A stretch of 43,772 nucleotides of DNA from a virus, in IMG/VR virus record IMGVR_UViG_3300032284_001401, positions 1 to 43,772 of that record. One strand, written 5' to 3'. Positions 30,840 through 38,001 of the stretch are shown one piece after another. Position 1 is the stretch's first letter; each line of letters opens with the position of its first letter. The notes beneath the pieces were generated by a model. The model was not told where the DNA came from. It did no database searches and worked only from the letters and a program-made list of their open reading frames with translations. Position numbers and translations under genes: made by a program.

Positions 30840-31466
30840 TTAGTCCTTTTCTGGTTCGAGAATGTAGCGGTGTCCGGTCATGTCGGGTCCACTATTGAGA
30901 ACCGGAGAATTTCCGCTGGATGTGTTTATGTACCATTCGCCGTTGGATGGCGGTCGATATTCGCCGGTGTACCGAAAGCCTGCCGGAACCGACCAACCAT
31001 ATGAAAGGGGAATCGGGTCATCGGGCTTCTTTGCGCCGTCTCGGGCGACGATATAGGCGGCATGTGCCATATCCAGATCATAGGTGTGCCCCTGACCGAT
31101 TGGCCTGCAATACGCTTCCGCCAACTTCACCGCCGCATCCTTCACCGGATCGGCCACCACGCTCGGGAACGTCTCGCCAGTCACATCCTCCCATAACTTA
31201 CGTGCCGCCGGTTCAGCCACGGCAAGAAATTCGGCGCGGGGAATTTCAGTACATCCATCCCAATCTCCCGAATCATTATACAAATTAAACAATCCGTAAT
31301 CGTCAACACCAATAAATCCATTCTCCGTGGCTATGTATACTTTATCTCCATTCACGGAATCACGATAGCATTTCCCCACCCCCTTCATCCCTTCCAGCCG
31401 CGCAATCTCCGCGTCTGCTTCCGCCCGCCGTGCTTTCGCCGCTTCGATTTGTTTTTCGATGTCCAT
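30840..31466 (-). CDS. Hypothetical protein with N-terminal coiled coil; paralogue of the 39192 gene
   Basis: This 208-residue protein starts MDIEKQIEAAKARRAEADAE, a coiled coil, followed by a central CTEIPRAEFLAVAEPAARKL and a C-terminal GFRYTGEYRPPSNGEWYI module. The same three segments in the same order occur in the protein at 39192. The ATG at 31466 is preceded by AGGA at 6 bases; an ATG two codons upstream overlaps the previous stop. The function is unknown. The closing GEYRPPxxGEWY strand pattern is probably a small beta domain used by several phage proteins. Confidence 0.6.
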   Translation of the reverse strand: MDIEKQIEAAKARRAEADAEIARLEGMKGVGKCYRDSVNGDKVYIATENGFIGVDDYGLFNLYNDSGDWDGCTEIPRAEFLAVAEPAARKLWEDVTGETFPSVVADPVKDAAVKLAEAYCRPIGQGHTYDLDMAHAAYIVARDGAKKPDDPIPLSYGWSVPAGFRYTGEYRPPSNGEWYINTSSGNSPVLNSGPDMTGHRYILEPEKD

Positions 31467-31468
31467 GA

Positions 31469-31678
31469 TCATTCCTGTGGTTTAAGTGGCCCCTGAAATT
31501 GCACTGACATATAACTCGAAAAATCGACCCATAACGAATTCCACCTTACTCGCGGATCGGTCGAAAAATTTCCGGAGTGCATCCAGACCATTTCGTAGAT
31601 AAAATACCGACTCTGCCGCTTTTTCCACCTCATCCAGTACCATCCTTGTTCGCCGGGTTGTTTGGTCCAATTGCTCAT
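31469..31678 (-). CDS. Hypothetical aromatic-rich protein, 69 aa
   Basis: It starts MSNWTKQPGEQGWYWMRWKK after an AAGGAGTCTGGACT site. It is unusually rich in tryptophan and tyrosine and probably forms a small beta domain (GWYWMRWKK, then FIYEMVWMH, then LWVDFSSYM). It ends in ATGA overlap with the next gene. Function unknown. The 90 bases between it and the next upstream gene contain an open frame without a start codon. Confidence 0.55.
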   Translation of the reverse strand: MSNWTKQPGEQGWYWMRWKKRQSRYFIYEMVWMHSGNFSTDPRVRWNSLWVDFSSYMSVQFQGPLKPQE

Positions 31679-31768
31679 AGTCCAGACTCCTTGATGCTTT
31701 CGGATATTTCTTGAATCCCCAATATCAAAGAATCCAAAAGGTTCTTATGTTTCGTCGGCGGGAGAGGA

Positions 31769-32161
31769 TCATTCCTCTACGATTTCTTCGTCAATCTCCC
31801 TTTTCCAATGCTCGGCAATCGCCGGGAGAAGTTCCTTCGCCACTTGTGTCTTAACCTTCGTGGTCGAGTCAATCACCACTGCGCCAGTCACCAGCCGCTC
31901 ATCGTCGCCTTCGGGCGGATAACATTTCTCCGCTGGCCCATCGAACCGCCCTGGATCATCATATCCCGACGACGAGTATTCAATCACCAGTTCTGCCGCG
32001 CCGCCAGCCTCATCGACCTCGGCATAGTCGCCCATTGCCGCTTGAAGTTCGGAGGGGATTGGCTTGTCGCGATCATCGGTCCAGATACCCGTATCGGCGT
32101 GCAAGCCAATGACTACGGGATATTCGCCGCGCCGGTTTTTCCATCGTGTGACATTAGGCAT
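31769..32161 (-). CDS. Hypothetical acidic protein, 130 aa
   Basis: It starts MPNVTRWKNRRGEYPVVIGL within the end of the upstream gene. It is strongly acidic in the second half (EIDEEIVEE at the end) with a beta-rich middle (AELVIEYSSSGYDDPGRFDG). No family is recognised. A longer start at 32182 is less likely as it would overlap the upstream gene more. Confidence 0.5.
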   Translation of the reverse strand: MPNVTRWKNRRGEYPVVIGLHADTGIWTDDRDKPIPSELQAAMGDYAEVDEAGGAAELVIEYSSSGYDDPGRFDGPAEKCYPPEGDDERLVTGAVVIDSTTKVKTQVAKELLPAIAEHWKREIDEEIVEE

Positions 32162-32423
32162 TGGTCGGCTCGTCCTGTTCAAGCATCATCTTATCAAAAA
32201 CCCGATTTGCTTCCGTAACCTCGCGACGCAATGGTTCCATGACTTCACGGTCATATCGCTGCATGGTTTCCATCGTGTAGCACCACAGCTCGGCATCGCC
32301 CCGGCTAACCCGTTCCCGCTCTTGGCATTCACGTTCAAGTTCAGCGCGTTGTGTGCGTCGAATCAGAATCAATTCTTCGATGCGAACGAGGACGGCTTCT
32401 AATGCCTTGATGTCGTCTTTCAT
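32154..32423 (-). CDS. Coiled-coil protein, 89 aa
   Basis: An almost continuous charged helix (EAVLVRIEELILIRRTQRAE) with heptad spacing, starting MKDDIKALEAV. It starts from an ATG at 32423 and overlaps the downstream gene by 8 bases. Such small coiled-coil proteins are common in phage early operons. The function is unknown. Confidence 0.55.
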   Translation of the reverse strand: MKDDIKALEAVLVRIEELILIRRTQRAELERECQERERVSRGDAELWCYTMETMQRYDREVMEPLRREVTEANRVFDKMMLEQDEPTNA

Positions 32424-32428
32424 GACAA

Positions 32429-32596
32429 CTACCGCGTGTTCGGCGTCCTATCGCTGATCTTTTCCAGCGCAACTGCGATTCGCGTGAATGCCGCCGCGAT
32501 CAGCGCTAATGACGCCGCTTGAGACTCTGCCGCGTACGCCATGCGAAGGTTCGCGGGCATTGGTGGCATCTGGTACGGTTGGCTTATGTGACTCAT
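32429..32596 (-). CDS. Hypothetical small protein, 55 aa
   Basis: It starts MSHISQPYQMPPMPANLRMA; AAGGA lies at an ideal 7 bases from this ATG, so a second ATG two codons upstream was not chosen. The C-terminal half is an amphipathic helix (AASLALIAAAFTRIAVALEK). Function unknown. Confidence 0.5.
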   Translation of the reverse strand: MSHISQPYQMPPMPANLRMAYAAESQAASLALIAAAFTRIAVALEKISDRTPNTR

Positions 32597-32619
32597 CTTC
32601 ATTTCCTTTCAAATGGTTT

Positions 32620-32678
32620 TGTAAAACGGGCAGGCCGGTGCATTCCATTGCCGCTTCCCTTGTTCACCCGGCCCGCCC
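32620..32678 (-). terminator. Putative terminator with long loop
   Basis: The arms at 32668-32678 and 32628-32638 pair as CGGGCC-type GC-rich 10-base-pair stem with one mismatch and a 29-base loop. On the leftward strand it is followed by GTTTTAC. It lies just after the stop of the gene at 32684 and would end the short leftward unit from promoter 33214. Confidence 0.5.
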
Positions 32679-32683
32679 ATAGA

Positions 32684-32878
32684 TCACTGGTTCCGCTTCA
32701 ATATCCCAACCTTCTTATACGCTAACTCAAGTTGAGAAAATCCACATTCGCAAGGCCCGTTAATGGTTCGAATTTTGCATGTTTCCGTGTGCCAACACTT
32801 ACCGAGTCGGACACTGAAATATGTCTGGCTAAACGCCGCCAGAAGCAATGACTTCGAATTTAAGTCAATCTTTCCCAT
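32684..32878 (-). CDS. Hypothetical protein with four cysteines, 64 aa
   Basis: It starts MGKIDLNSKSLLLAAFSQTY and contains cysteines at CWHTETC and CECG. These could bind a metal or form a small beta domain. It follows the gene at 32893 with a 14-base gap and precedes a GC-rich terminator hairpin. The family is not recognised. Confidence 0.5.
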   Translation of the reverse strand: MGKIDLNSKSLLLAAFSQTYFSVRLGKCWHTETCKIRTINGPCECGFSQLELAYKKVGILKRNQ

Positions 32879-32892
32879 GATTCACCTGCTGG

Positions 32893-33162
32893 TTAGTCGC
32901 TCGTCGTAATCCGCACCACGAACTCATCGCCGGGCATACCCGCCACGCGCTCGAATTGTTCGTTGTCCTCGGGGTCGCACGGCATCTCGGCTAATACTTC
33001 AATGTCGTCGCGGGTGAAAAACTTGCCGTCGTTTCGGGTAAACGTCTTGAACCATCGGAACCGGCGATGATCATTGATAACGTCAATGCGCAAGTGGCAT
33101 CCGCGTGCAACTTCGTGCATATGCTCAGTCTTGCACATTGGAACTTTTTCAATCGTGTTCAT
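32893..33162 (-). CDS. Hypothetical early protein, 89 aa
   Basis: It is the first gene after the promoter at 33186-33214, with GAAAGGGACGC before the ATG. It starts MNTIEKVPMCKTEHMHEVAR and has a basic middle (HRRFRWFKTFTRNDGKFF) and an acidic end. No family is recognised. First-gene position behind a shared early operator suggests an early role in takeover or regulation, which is inference. Confidence 0.5.
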   Translation of the reverse strand: MNTIEKVPMCKTEHMHEVARGCHLRIDVINDHRRFRWFKTFTRNDGKFFTRDDIEVLAEMPCDPEDNEQFERVAGMPGDEFVVRITTSD

Positions 33163-33185
33163 GCGTCCCTTTCGTTGATTGGCGG

Positions 33186-33218
33186 ATACTATCCGAATAG
33201 GCTTGGCGTGTCAAGCAT
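33186..33218 (-). promoter_or_regulatory. Early promoter with shared dyad operator (copy A)
   Basis: TTGACA (33209-33214), 17 bases, TAGTAT (33186-33191). The dyad GCTTGACACGCCAAGC occupies 33201-33216 and covers the -35. A copy of the dispersed palindrome lies 15 bases upstream. It closely matches the cassette at 41241-41301. Confidence 0.8.
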
Positions 33219-33229
33219 AATCCGAACAT

Positions 33230-33245
33230 GCGCCAGATTTGGCGC
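33230..33245. repeat. Dispersed palindrome, copy 5
   Basis: GCGCCAGATTTGGCGC on the + strand, one mismatch at the centre. It lies 4 bases after the helicase stop and just upstream of an early promoter. Confidence 0.8.
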
Positions 33246-33249
33246 GAGG

Positions 33250-34728
33250 CTATACCATCTTCAACTTCTCGGTCAGTACGTCCGGTATGTCCAGATGGCG
33301 CTTTGCCCGTGTGCAGGCCACGTAGAACAACCGAAGCTCGGCGTCGATGTCTGGTTCGACGTAATCGACGCCTTCCTTTACTGCTTTATCCTTGTCGGCT
33401 TGCAGTTCTGCTGGCGTCTTGACACCTTTCAGGAAATCATCGCACAGCCGCACAGATTCAAATTCCAGCCCCTTGGCCTTGTGCCCGGTACTAAGGATCA
33501 CATCCGCCTTTTCCGGCGTATTAGGAAGCGATTCAAGGGACGAACGCAACTTTGCCGGGCCATGATCGTCAATCAGGTTGACGACGCGCTTCATTTCCTC
33601 GCCTTCATCAGTTTCAACATGCTTTTGCACTTCGGACCAATCCTTGAATCCGAAGAAATCGAGGGGGTAATCGACGGCTTGCCCACGCATCAGCTTCTCC
33701 GCTGCGCCGATCCAGTCGATCAGTTCGCGGACTCCACCGATCACACAAGGCGTAATTCCGCCATCCAAAAACCCGAGCAATCCTTCGATCATTCGCGCAT
33801 TCGTTCGGTACAAGATCGCTTCCGGGTCGCCGCATGGTCCGATGATGCCCGTCTTTTCCGGGTTCCCGGTCAATGGAAGGGTTTCGCCCAACTTGCGAAG
33901 AATCCGGGTGGCATTCTCGGCCAATTTTGGACCGAATCGGAATGACGTTGAAAGGCGCGATTCAAGATCGACGGGAAGTTCGGTCATCGCATTCAAAGCG
34001 CCGCGCCACTCGTAAATTTGCTGGTTCGCGTCGCCCACAGCAATCAATTGCGCTGATTGGTGCCGCATGAGTTCCAGTATCACGCCGGATGAATCTTGCG
34101 CCTCATCCAGCAAGATGAAATCGCCGGGCAATTTAGGCTTGCCCATCGCCCACAGCTTCAAGTAACCGCCATGCCCTAGGGGGATGTCGGACTTACGATC
34201 AACCATTCGTTCCCATAATTCCTTTGCGCGGTCGAGGACGAATGCCCGAATACCATCTTGCGTATCCTTGGACATATCTTCCATCTTGCCAACCATTTTG
34301 ACATCGTATGGTTGCAGTTCGTCGCGGCCCGAGTTGCACCAGCGAGAAATAGCCTTCAGCGCCATAAAACTAACCGTGCGCGGGTTGACGAACGTAAGCG
34401 GGTCAATTTCGTATGTCGGCATCTTCATCTTGGATGCCACGAAACCGGCACTGAGCGAACCGCTCAACTTCTCGAACGAGTAGACGCCACGGAATGACCG
34501 AAACGCCAAAGAGTGCTGCGTAGAGCAAGAGACGGAACCCGGAAATTTGCGACCAGCCTCATCTGCGATGGACTTATTGAAAGCGAGGTAAACACCCCTG
34601 CGGTTCGTTTCCTTTGCCAGCATAGTCAAAACTGTCGTCTTGCCTGTTCCGGCATAGGCTCCAATGCGCAGAGTCTTGCCGGTGAGAAACTTGTCGATGC
34701 AATCCGTTTGTTCTGGTGTAGGTGTCAT
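33250..34728 (-). CDS. UvrD/Rep-type superfamily 1 DNA helicase
   Basis: This 492-residue protein shows the motifs of SF1 helicases in order: motif I AYAGTGKTT, II ILLDEAQD, III AVGDANQQIYEWRG, IV-region STSFRFG, V STGHKAKGLEFESV and VI RLFYVACTRAKRHL. It is shorter than UvrD (about 720 residues), with reduced 1B/2B inserts, as in phage and plasmid helicases. It unwinds DNA using ATP and should serve phage replication or recombination. The ATG lies 8 bases after the -10 box with no Shine-Dalgarno sequence, suggesting a leaderless mRNA. It sits alone behind its own promoter. Confidence 0.85.
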   Translation of the reverse strand: MTPTPEQTDCIDKFLTGKTLRIGAYAGTGKTTVLTMLAKETNRRGVYLAFNKSIADEAGRKFPGSVSCSTQHSLAFRSFRGVYSFEKLSGSLSAGFVASKMKMPTYEIDPLTFVNPRTVSFMALKAISRWCNSGRDELQPYDVKMVGKMEDMSKDTQDGIRAFVLDRAKELWERMVDRKSDIPLGHGGYLKLWAMGKPKLPGDFILLDEAQDSSGVILELMRHQSAQLIAVGDANQQIYEWRGALNAMTELPVDLESRLSTSFRFGPKLAENATRILRKLGETLPLTGNPEKTGIIGPCGDPEAILYRTNARMIEGLLGFLDGGITPCVIGGVRELIDWIGAAEKLMRGQAVDYPLDFFGFKDWSEVQKHVETDEGEEMKRVVNLIDDHGPAKLRSSLESLPNTPEKADVILSTGHKAKGLEFESVRLCDDFLKGVKTPAELQADKDKAVKEGVDYVEPDIDAELRLFYVACTRAKRHLDIPDVLTEKLKMV

Positions 34729-34735
34729 GGGAATG

Positions 34736-34766
34736 AATATATTCCGTCATGCTTAGCACGTCAAGC
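34736..34766 (-). promoter_or_regulatory. Early promoter of the helicase gene (dyad copy B)
   Basis: TTGACG (34759-34764), 17 bases, TATATT (34736-34741). The dyad GCTTGACGTGCTAAGC lies at 34751-34766 and covers the -35. The expected transcription start is next to the helicase ATG. Confidence 0.75.
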
Positions 34767-34783
34767 AGGAAAACAGAAAAAAT

Positions 34784-35197
34784 TCAATCTCGGTCAATTC
34801 TCGCCCGATTCTGCCGATACGTCTTACCCTTGATCCATCGGCCTTGCGGCACAAGTAAACCCAACTTGCTCGACTCGTTCGACGGCTTGATTCCGACCAA
34901 GCGAATGTTGGCGGCTTTGTGTGGCGTCTTGCTTCCATCCTGGTTCCGCTCCGCTTTCCGATGGCAATCATCGCATACGGATATGAGTTTCCCCGGTCGC
35001 TTTCCGAGTAGAACATCTACGTCGTAGCTCAGGTGATGCACCTGCCATGCGCGAAATCCGCATCGGACACAGTTACGGCAGTCCCTTGCGAGGATGGCGT
35101 CCCGTATCCCCTTCCATAGTCCGCTCGACAAGTAACTTTTGTAAGACGTAAATCCGATTGACCGCAAATTGTCGTTACGTTGTTGATAGTTGTTCAT
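34784..35197 (-). CDS. HNH endonuclease
   Basis: This 137-residue protein has an HNH core CVRCGFRAWQVHHLSYDVDV followed by LISVCDDCHRKAE, with paired cysteines for a structural zinc. It overlaps the preceding HNH gene as ATGA. Such HNH enzymes near replication genes either cleave DNA at specific sites (homing or packaging nicking) or process recombination intermediates. The N-terminus (MNNYQQRNDNLRSIGFTSYK) is a small helical part of unknown role. Two HNH genes in a row are notable. Confidence 0.8.
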   Translation of the reverse strand: MNNYQQRNDNLRSIGFTSYKSYLSSGLWKGIRDAILARDCRNCVRCGFRAWQVHHLSYDVDVLLGKRPGKLISVCDDCHRKAERNQDGSKTPHKAANIRLVGIKPSNESSKLGLLVPQGRWIKGKTYRQNRARIDRD

Positions 35198-35916
35198 CGG
35201 AATCCTTTCATGATTTTAGAGATTTCTTCACGAGTGCATTTCCACCGCTTCGCTAGCTTGTTGTAGGATGTCGTGTTGGCGGACTGCCTTATACGGCGAA
35301 TGTCCTCATCCGATAGTGCCGCACGAGTGCCGTCGGTCGTCTTTCGGGGTTCTCTGCGCAGAAGAACCGATGCCTGCTCTGCCAGCAATTCACCCTCATC
35401 AACGAGTAACTCCCGACCGATTGCCCGAGTTTTCCACCCTTGCTTGTACGGCGGCACTTCCCCGATCAATCGCAAACCCGCGTAGCTAATGCCTCCGGCG
35501 CAAGAAATCAGTTTTTCCATGTACTCAGGCGTTACAACCACCGAAATCACGTTGCCGTTCGTCCTATTGCCCTTAGCGGGCCTTCTGCGGGTGCGTTGCT
35601 TTGGTATTTCGGCGGTATCGGTTGGAATTGGTGGCAAAGCAGAGTAGTCTTTCTTTTTCCACTTTTGGACCCACTTCTCATTTTTGTACTTTCGGGCGGT
35701 TCGCTTATCCCGCTTGGCGTGAAAAACGTCATGGCACGTTCCGCAAAGGACAACCAAGTCCTCGGGTAACTCATTGCCAAGCCGTTCGTAGGTGTTGTGG
35801 TGGGTTTCAAGTTTCTTCCGGCAACCGCACAACTGACACTTGCCACCTGCGCGTTCCTTGGCGGCGTCTGACTTGGCTTTCCATTCAACCGATGCAATGT
35901 AAACATCGTAATCCAT
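35194..35916 (-). CDS. HNH endonuclease with C-terminal helix-turn-helix
   Basis: This 240-residue protein has an N-terminal HNH domain (CQLCGCRKKLETHHNTYERL, then VVLCGTCHDVFH), a basic linker (QRTRRRPAKGNRTNG) and a C-terminal helix-turn-helix (LSDEDIRRIRQSANTTSYNK, then KRWKCTREEISKIM). This is the build of a sequence-specific nuclease, as in homing or phage restriction-type enzymes. The ATG at 35916 has AAGGAAACTTT upstream. A short leader peptide gene ends just before that site. Confidence 0.75.
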   Translation of the reverse strand: MDYDVYIASVEWKAKSDAAKERAGGKCQLCGCRKKLETHHNTYERLGNELPEDLVVLCGTCHDVFHAKRDKRTARKYKNEKWVQKWKKKDYSALPPIPTDTAEIPKQRTRRRPAKGNRTNGNVISVVVTPEYMEKLISCAGGISYAGLRLIGEVPPYKQGWKTRAIGRELLVDEGELLAEQASVLLRREPRKTTDGTRAALSDEDIRRIRQSANTTSYNKLAKRWKCTREEISKIMKGFR

Positions 35917-35926
35917 AAAGTTTCCT

Positions 35927-35983
35927 TCAACCTTTCCTTGGCGCAATCACAACAACCTCTACCAGCCACAGTGCGCTATCCAT
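35927..35983 (-). CDS. Possible leader peptide, 18 aa
   Basis: The frame MDSALWLVEVVVIAPRKG has GGAGGGTGTTCT before its ATG, a better ribosome-binding site than most genes here, and stops right before the HNH ribosome-binding site. It could be a translational leader or a hydrophobic micropeptide. Too short to be certain. Confidence 0.35.
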   Translation of the reverse strand: MDSALWLVEVVVIAPRKG

Positions 35984-36037
35984 AGAACACCCTCCATTTA
36001 CCTTCGCGCCGTCTTGTATTTAACTTAGTGTTTAATG

Positions 36038-36168
36038 ACTGGAGCGCACTAGCGCTCCAGTATCATTTCCATACTGGAACCTATATGCGCTCCAGTATAA
36101 AAGTCTGATACTGGAGCGCAGATGGTTCCAGTATCGGTAGATACTACCGCCTCTAATGGTTCCAGTAT
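36038..36168. other. Iteron array and candidate replication origin inside the winged-helix gene
   Basis: Seven copies of GCGCTCCAGTAT or the variant GGTTCCAGTAT occur in 131 bases. Forward copies are at 36052, 36087, 36124 and 36158; reverse copies at 36038, 36071 and 36108. The first two form a 22-bp palindrome (36039-36060). A separate dyad CGGTAGATACTACCG lies at 36135-36149. An AT-rich stretch (36012-36036) follows on the downstream side. The layout mirrors lambda, where iterons lie inside the O gene next to an AT-rich tract. Confidence 0.75.
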
Positions 36169-36516
36169 GACTTCGTTTCGGGACGGACGATGATACTTTT
36201 CGGGCTTATCTGGAAGCGTTACCCGACGCCAAGCCTGACGATGTTTCCCGCCTCCCGCGTGGCCCGCTACGGTTTCCAATAGGCCAGCATTGACCAATTC
36301 GCGTATGACCTTGCTTACGGTCTTAGGGTGCATCCCAATGCGTTTGGCGATGGTTGTAGGCGTAGGCCATCCCACGCCGTCGTCATTGGCGTGTCGGATG
36401 AATACAAGTAGGACTTTGAGCCACGCGGGCGGGAGATTTGCAATGAAACCAGAATCAACCAGATGATTGAGTGACAGGATTGAGTTGAATTTGTCCCTCT
36501 CGTTATCAGCCTGCAT
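36049..36516 (-). CDS. Winged-helix replication initiation protein (lambda O-like)
   Basis: This 155-residue protein has an N-terminal winged helix-turn-helix (AWLKVLLVFIRHANDDGVGW, then TTIAKRIGMHPKTVSKVIRE and a wing GGKHRQAWRRV). The C-terminal 45 residues are encoded by the iteron array, which makes repeated motifs such as VILEP and TGTICAP. Its stop codon lies in the middle of the first iteron palindrome. By analogy with lambda O, it should bind these iterons and open the origin. No helicase loader or DnaB is visible in the window. A longer TTG start at 36525 is possible. Confidence 0.75.
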   Translation of the reverse strand: MQADNERDKFNSILSLNHLVDSGFIANLPPAWLKVLLVFIRHANDDGVGWPTPTTIAKRIGMHPKTVSKVIRELVNAGLLETVAGHAGGGKHRQAWRRVTLPDKPEKYHRPSRNEVILEPLEAVVSTDTGTICAPVSDFYTGAHIGSSMEMILER

Positions 36517-36545
36517 CCGTGCCAATCAATAAAAATGTCGATCAA

Positions 36546-36609
36546 TTAGCCCACCGCGATTTCCGGTGATTCGCAGCCAAGCGGCAAGCTCGGATCACGC
36601 GGGGGCTAA
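36546..36609 (-). promoter_or_regulatory. Long imperfect hairpin in the leader of the replication gene
   Basis: TTAGCCC plus CCGCG pair with CGCGG plus GGGCTAA across 64 bases, with inner stems TGATCCG/CGAATCA and CCGAGC/GCTTGG. It lies in the roughly 165-base leader of the replication mRNA and may control its translation, or terminate transcription from upstream. Confidence 0.45.
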
Positions 36610-36690
36610 AAGATCGACTTGAATGTTTTTGATTGGCCGTTTGCACTTGCGGGAATCACTCCGCAATCACCATTTAAGGCGATGTTCGGT

Positions 36691-36718
36691 ATATTACCGA
36701 CTACTTCCGCCCGGTCAA
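36691..36718 (-). promoter_or_regulatory. Promoter of the replication initiator gene
   Basis: TTGACC (36713-36718), 16 bases, TAATAT (36691-36696). The -10 is inside a palindrome CGGTATATTACCG (36688-36700), similar to CGGTAGATACTACCG in the origin region. It lacks the GCTTGAC dyad of the other early promoters, so it may be regulated differently. Its -35 overlaps the stop of the previous gene. Confidence 0.6.
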
Positions 36719-37050
36719 GAAAATTTATTGGATTTGTGCCAATTCTTGATCAGTCCGTCTAGTTCCCCACAGCCCAAGACCGCGCCAACTGCATCCGCGC
36801 CGTCTACGACCGCCCCGCTGTCGGTGTCTTTAATGCGCGATGATTCGGTGTATGGGTTGTTCAAGTCGTAGGTGCGCCGGGGCTTGATGCCGGGTTTCCC
36901 TTGCAGGCTTATGCCGCTGGCCAGGATCGACCGTAATAGGCGTAGGGCGATAGCCTTGTTTGTCTGGTTAGACTTGTCGGCGGAAACGACGATTTGTTCG
37001 CCGGTAGGCTTGTGGGTAAGGACAACATGTGGTCTGTAGTTTCGGATCAT
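36715..37050 (-). CDS. Peptide chain release factor-like protein lacking the GGQ motif
   Basis: This 111-residue protein contains VVLTHKPTGEQIVVSADKSN followed by NKAIALRLLRSIL, matching the THxPTG...SxxxNKxxAL segment of class I release factors. A later RRTYDLNN, SRIKDTDSG and GELDGLI match the RTY..., RI and LD-LI segments of the same family. The GGQ tripeptide that cleaves peptidyl-tRNA is absent and the N-terminal codon-recognition half is missing. It may bind ribosomes without hydrolysis or have lost that role. The palindromic repeat and AAGG lie just ahead of the ATG. Confidence 0.65.
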   Translation of the reverse strand: MIRNYRPHVVLTHKPTGEQIVVSADKSNQTNKAIALRLLRSILASGISLQGKPGIKPRRTYDLNNPYTESSRIKDTDSGAVVDGADAVGAVLGCGELDGLIKNWHKSNKFS

Positions 37051-37061
37051 TGGGATACCTT

Positions 37062-37077
37062 GCGCCAAATTTGGCGC
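37062..37077. repeat. Dispersed palindrome, copy 6
   Basis: GCGCCAAATTTGGCGC, perfect, between two leftward genes. It is 5 bases after a stop and 11 bases before the start of the release-factor-like gene, and its arm supplies the AAGG before that start. Confidence 0.85.
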
Positions 37078-37082
37078 GTGCC

Positions 37083-37283
37083 CTATTTCGGCCAAACGGC
37101 TTTCGCTTCTTTTGCGCCGCCAACGACCCGCTTCCGATATGCCGCGTATGCCCGGTTCCATCGTTCCAGCGCAATTCCAGCCGACGCCAGATCGCCGGGG
37201 TGTCCATGATCCCGATAGTTTTCGAGGGACCGTGCCATCTGGCAACCGGCAGTCAGAAGTTCATTGCGTTCTTTGGCAGTCAT
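37083..37283 (-). CDS. Hypothetical protein, 66 aa
   Basis: It starts MTAKERNELLTAGCQMARSL and is helical and basic toward the end (AAYRKRVVGGAKEAKAVW). The ATG lies inside the stop of the upstream gene (ATGA). The family is not recognised. Confidence 0.5.
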   Translation of the reverse strand: MTAKERNELLTAGCQMARSLENYRDHGHPGDLASAGIALERWNRAYAAYRKRVVGGAKEAKAVWPK

Positions 37284-37558
37284 TTTACTCTCCTCACCAC
37301 AACCATCTTTCCGCTCTCCGGGTCCGGTATCTCATTCCCACGGGTGATATGGTACGTCATCGTCGTGCGATTCAACCGGAAGAAAGCTGCCGCTAGCTTC
37401 ACACTGGCGAACGTGCGCCCAAGTGTATCCGTGACCGGCTTGCCCTGATAGGGCGGCTTGGGCATCGGCAGGCTCACCAGTTTGCGCCCGCATAGACCCG
37501 GAGGCAATGGTCCGGCCCGCAGGCACGCGGAGGCGATATGGGCGGGGTTTACGGGCAT
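37280..37558 (-). CDS. Small DNA-binding-like protein (NUMOD-like)
   Basis: This 92-residue protein contains VTDTLGRTFASVKLAAAFFR followed by NRTTMTYHITRGNE, the pattern of a NUMOD1-type helix-turn-helix repeat found next to homing endonucleases and in phage regulators. The start is preceded by GAGGATTACTCCC. An internal ATG at 37465 could give a shorter form. DNA binding is likely, target unknown. Confidence 0.5.
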   Translation of the reverse strand: MPVNPAHIASACLRAGPLPPGLCGRKLVSLPMPKPPYQGKPVTDTLGRTFASVKLAAAFFRLNRTTMTYHITRGNEIPDPESGKMVVVRRVK

Positions 37559-38001
37559 GGGAGTAATCCTCGTCGTTCAGCCCCATTCTTGATCTGGTGA
37601 ACCGCCTGACGGGATATGCCAAGTTCCCGCGCAATCTCTGCCTGCGATCTCGACCAGTCAATCGCTTCCACCCGCTTGATAAACTCAATTTCGCTTTGCG
37701 GAATCTGCTTTGGCAATCCCCGGATATGCTCATACACCGACGCCCGGCTTATGCCTAACGTCCACGCGATTTCATTGGCCGATGTGCCTTTCGCGTACAT
37801 CTTGCGGATAAACTCGCCGTTGATCTGAGCCTTGCGCCCGGACCCTGGTTTGCGCGGAACGTCAACGCCAGCATTGACGACTATCACCCGGACATATTCC
37901 GGGCGCATTCCCATAGCGTCGGCGATTCGCTCGTAATGTTCGCCGGACTTGGCTAACTCGATGATCCGTTTGCGCCGGTCTTTGCGTTCAACGTGGGTCA
38001 T
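37549..38001 (-). CDS. Multi-helix-turn-helix DNA-binding protein
   Basis: This 150-residue protein has three helix-turn-helix-like repeats: RKRIIELAKSGEHYERIADA, then FIRKMYAKGTSANEIAWTLG with ISRASVYEHI, then QAEIARELGISRQAVHQIKN. Serial HTHs suggest a regulator or a transposase-like DNA-binding domain that contacts an extended site. It starts from an ATG with GAGAAGGTGAAATA upstream and overlaps the stop of the gene before. It is a candidate for binding the shared early operator, but nothing shows this directly. Confidence 0.65.
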   Translation of the reverse strand: MTHVERKDRRKRIIELAKSGEHYERIADAMGMRPEYVRVIVVNAGVDVPRKPGSGRKAQINGEFIRKMYAKGTSANEIAWTLGISRASVYEHIRGLPKQIPQSEIEFIKRVEAIDWSRSQAEIARELGISRQAVHQIKNGAERRGLLPCP

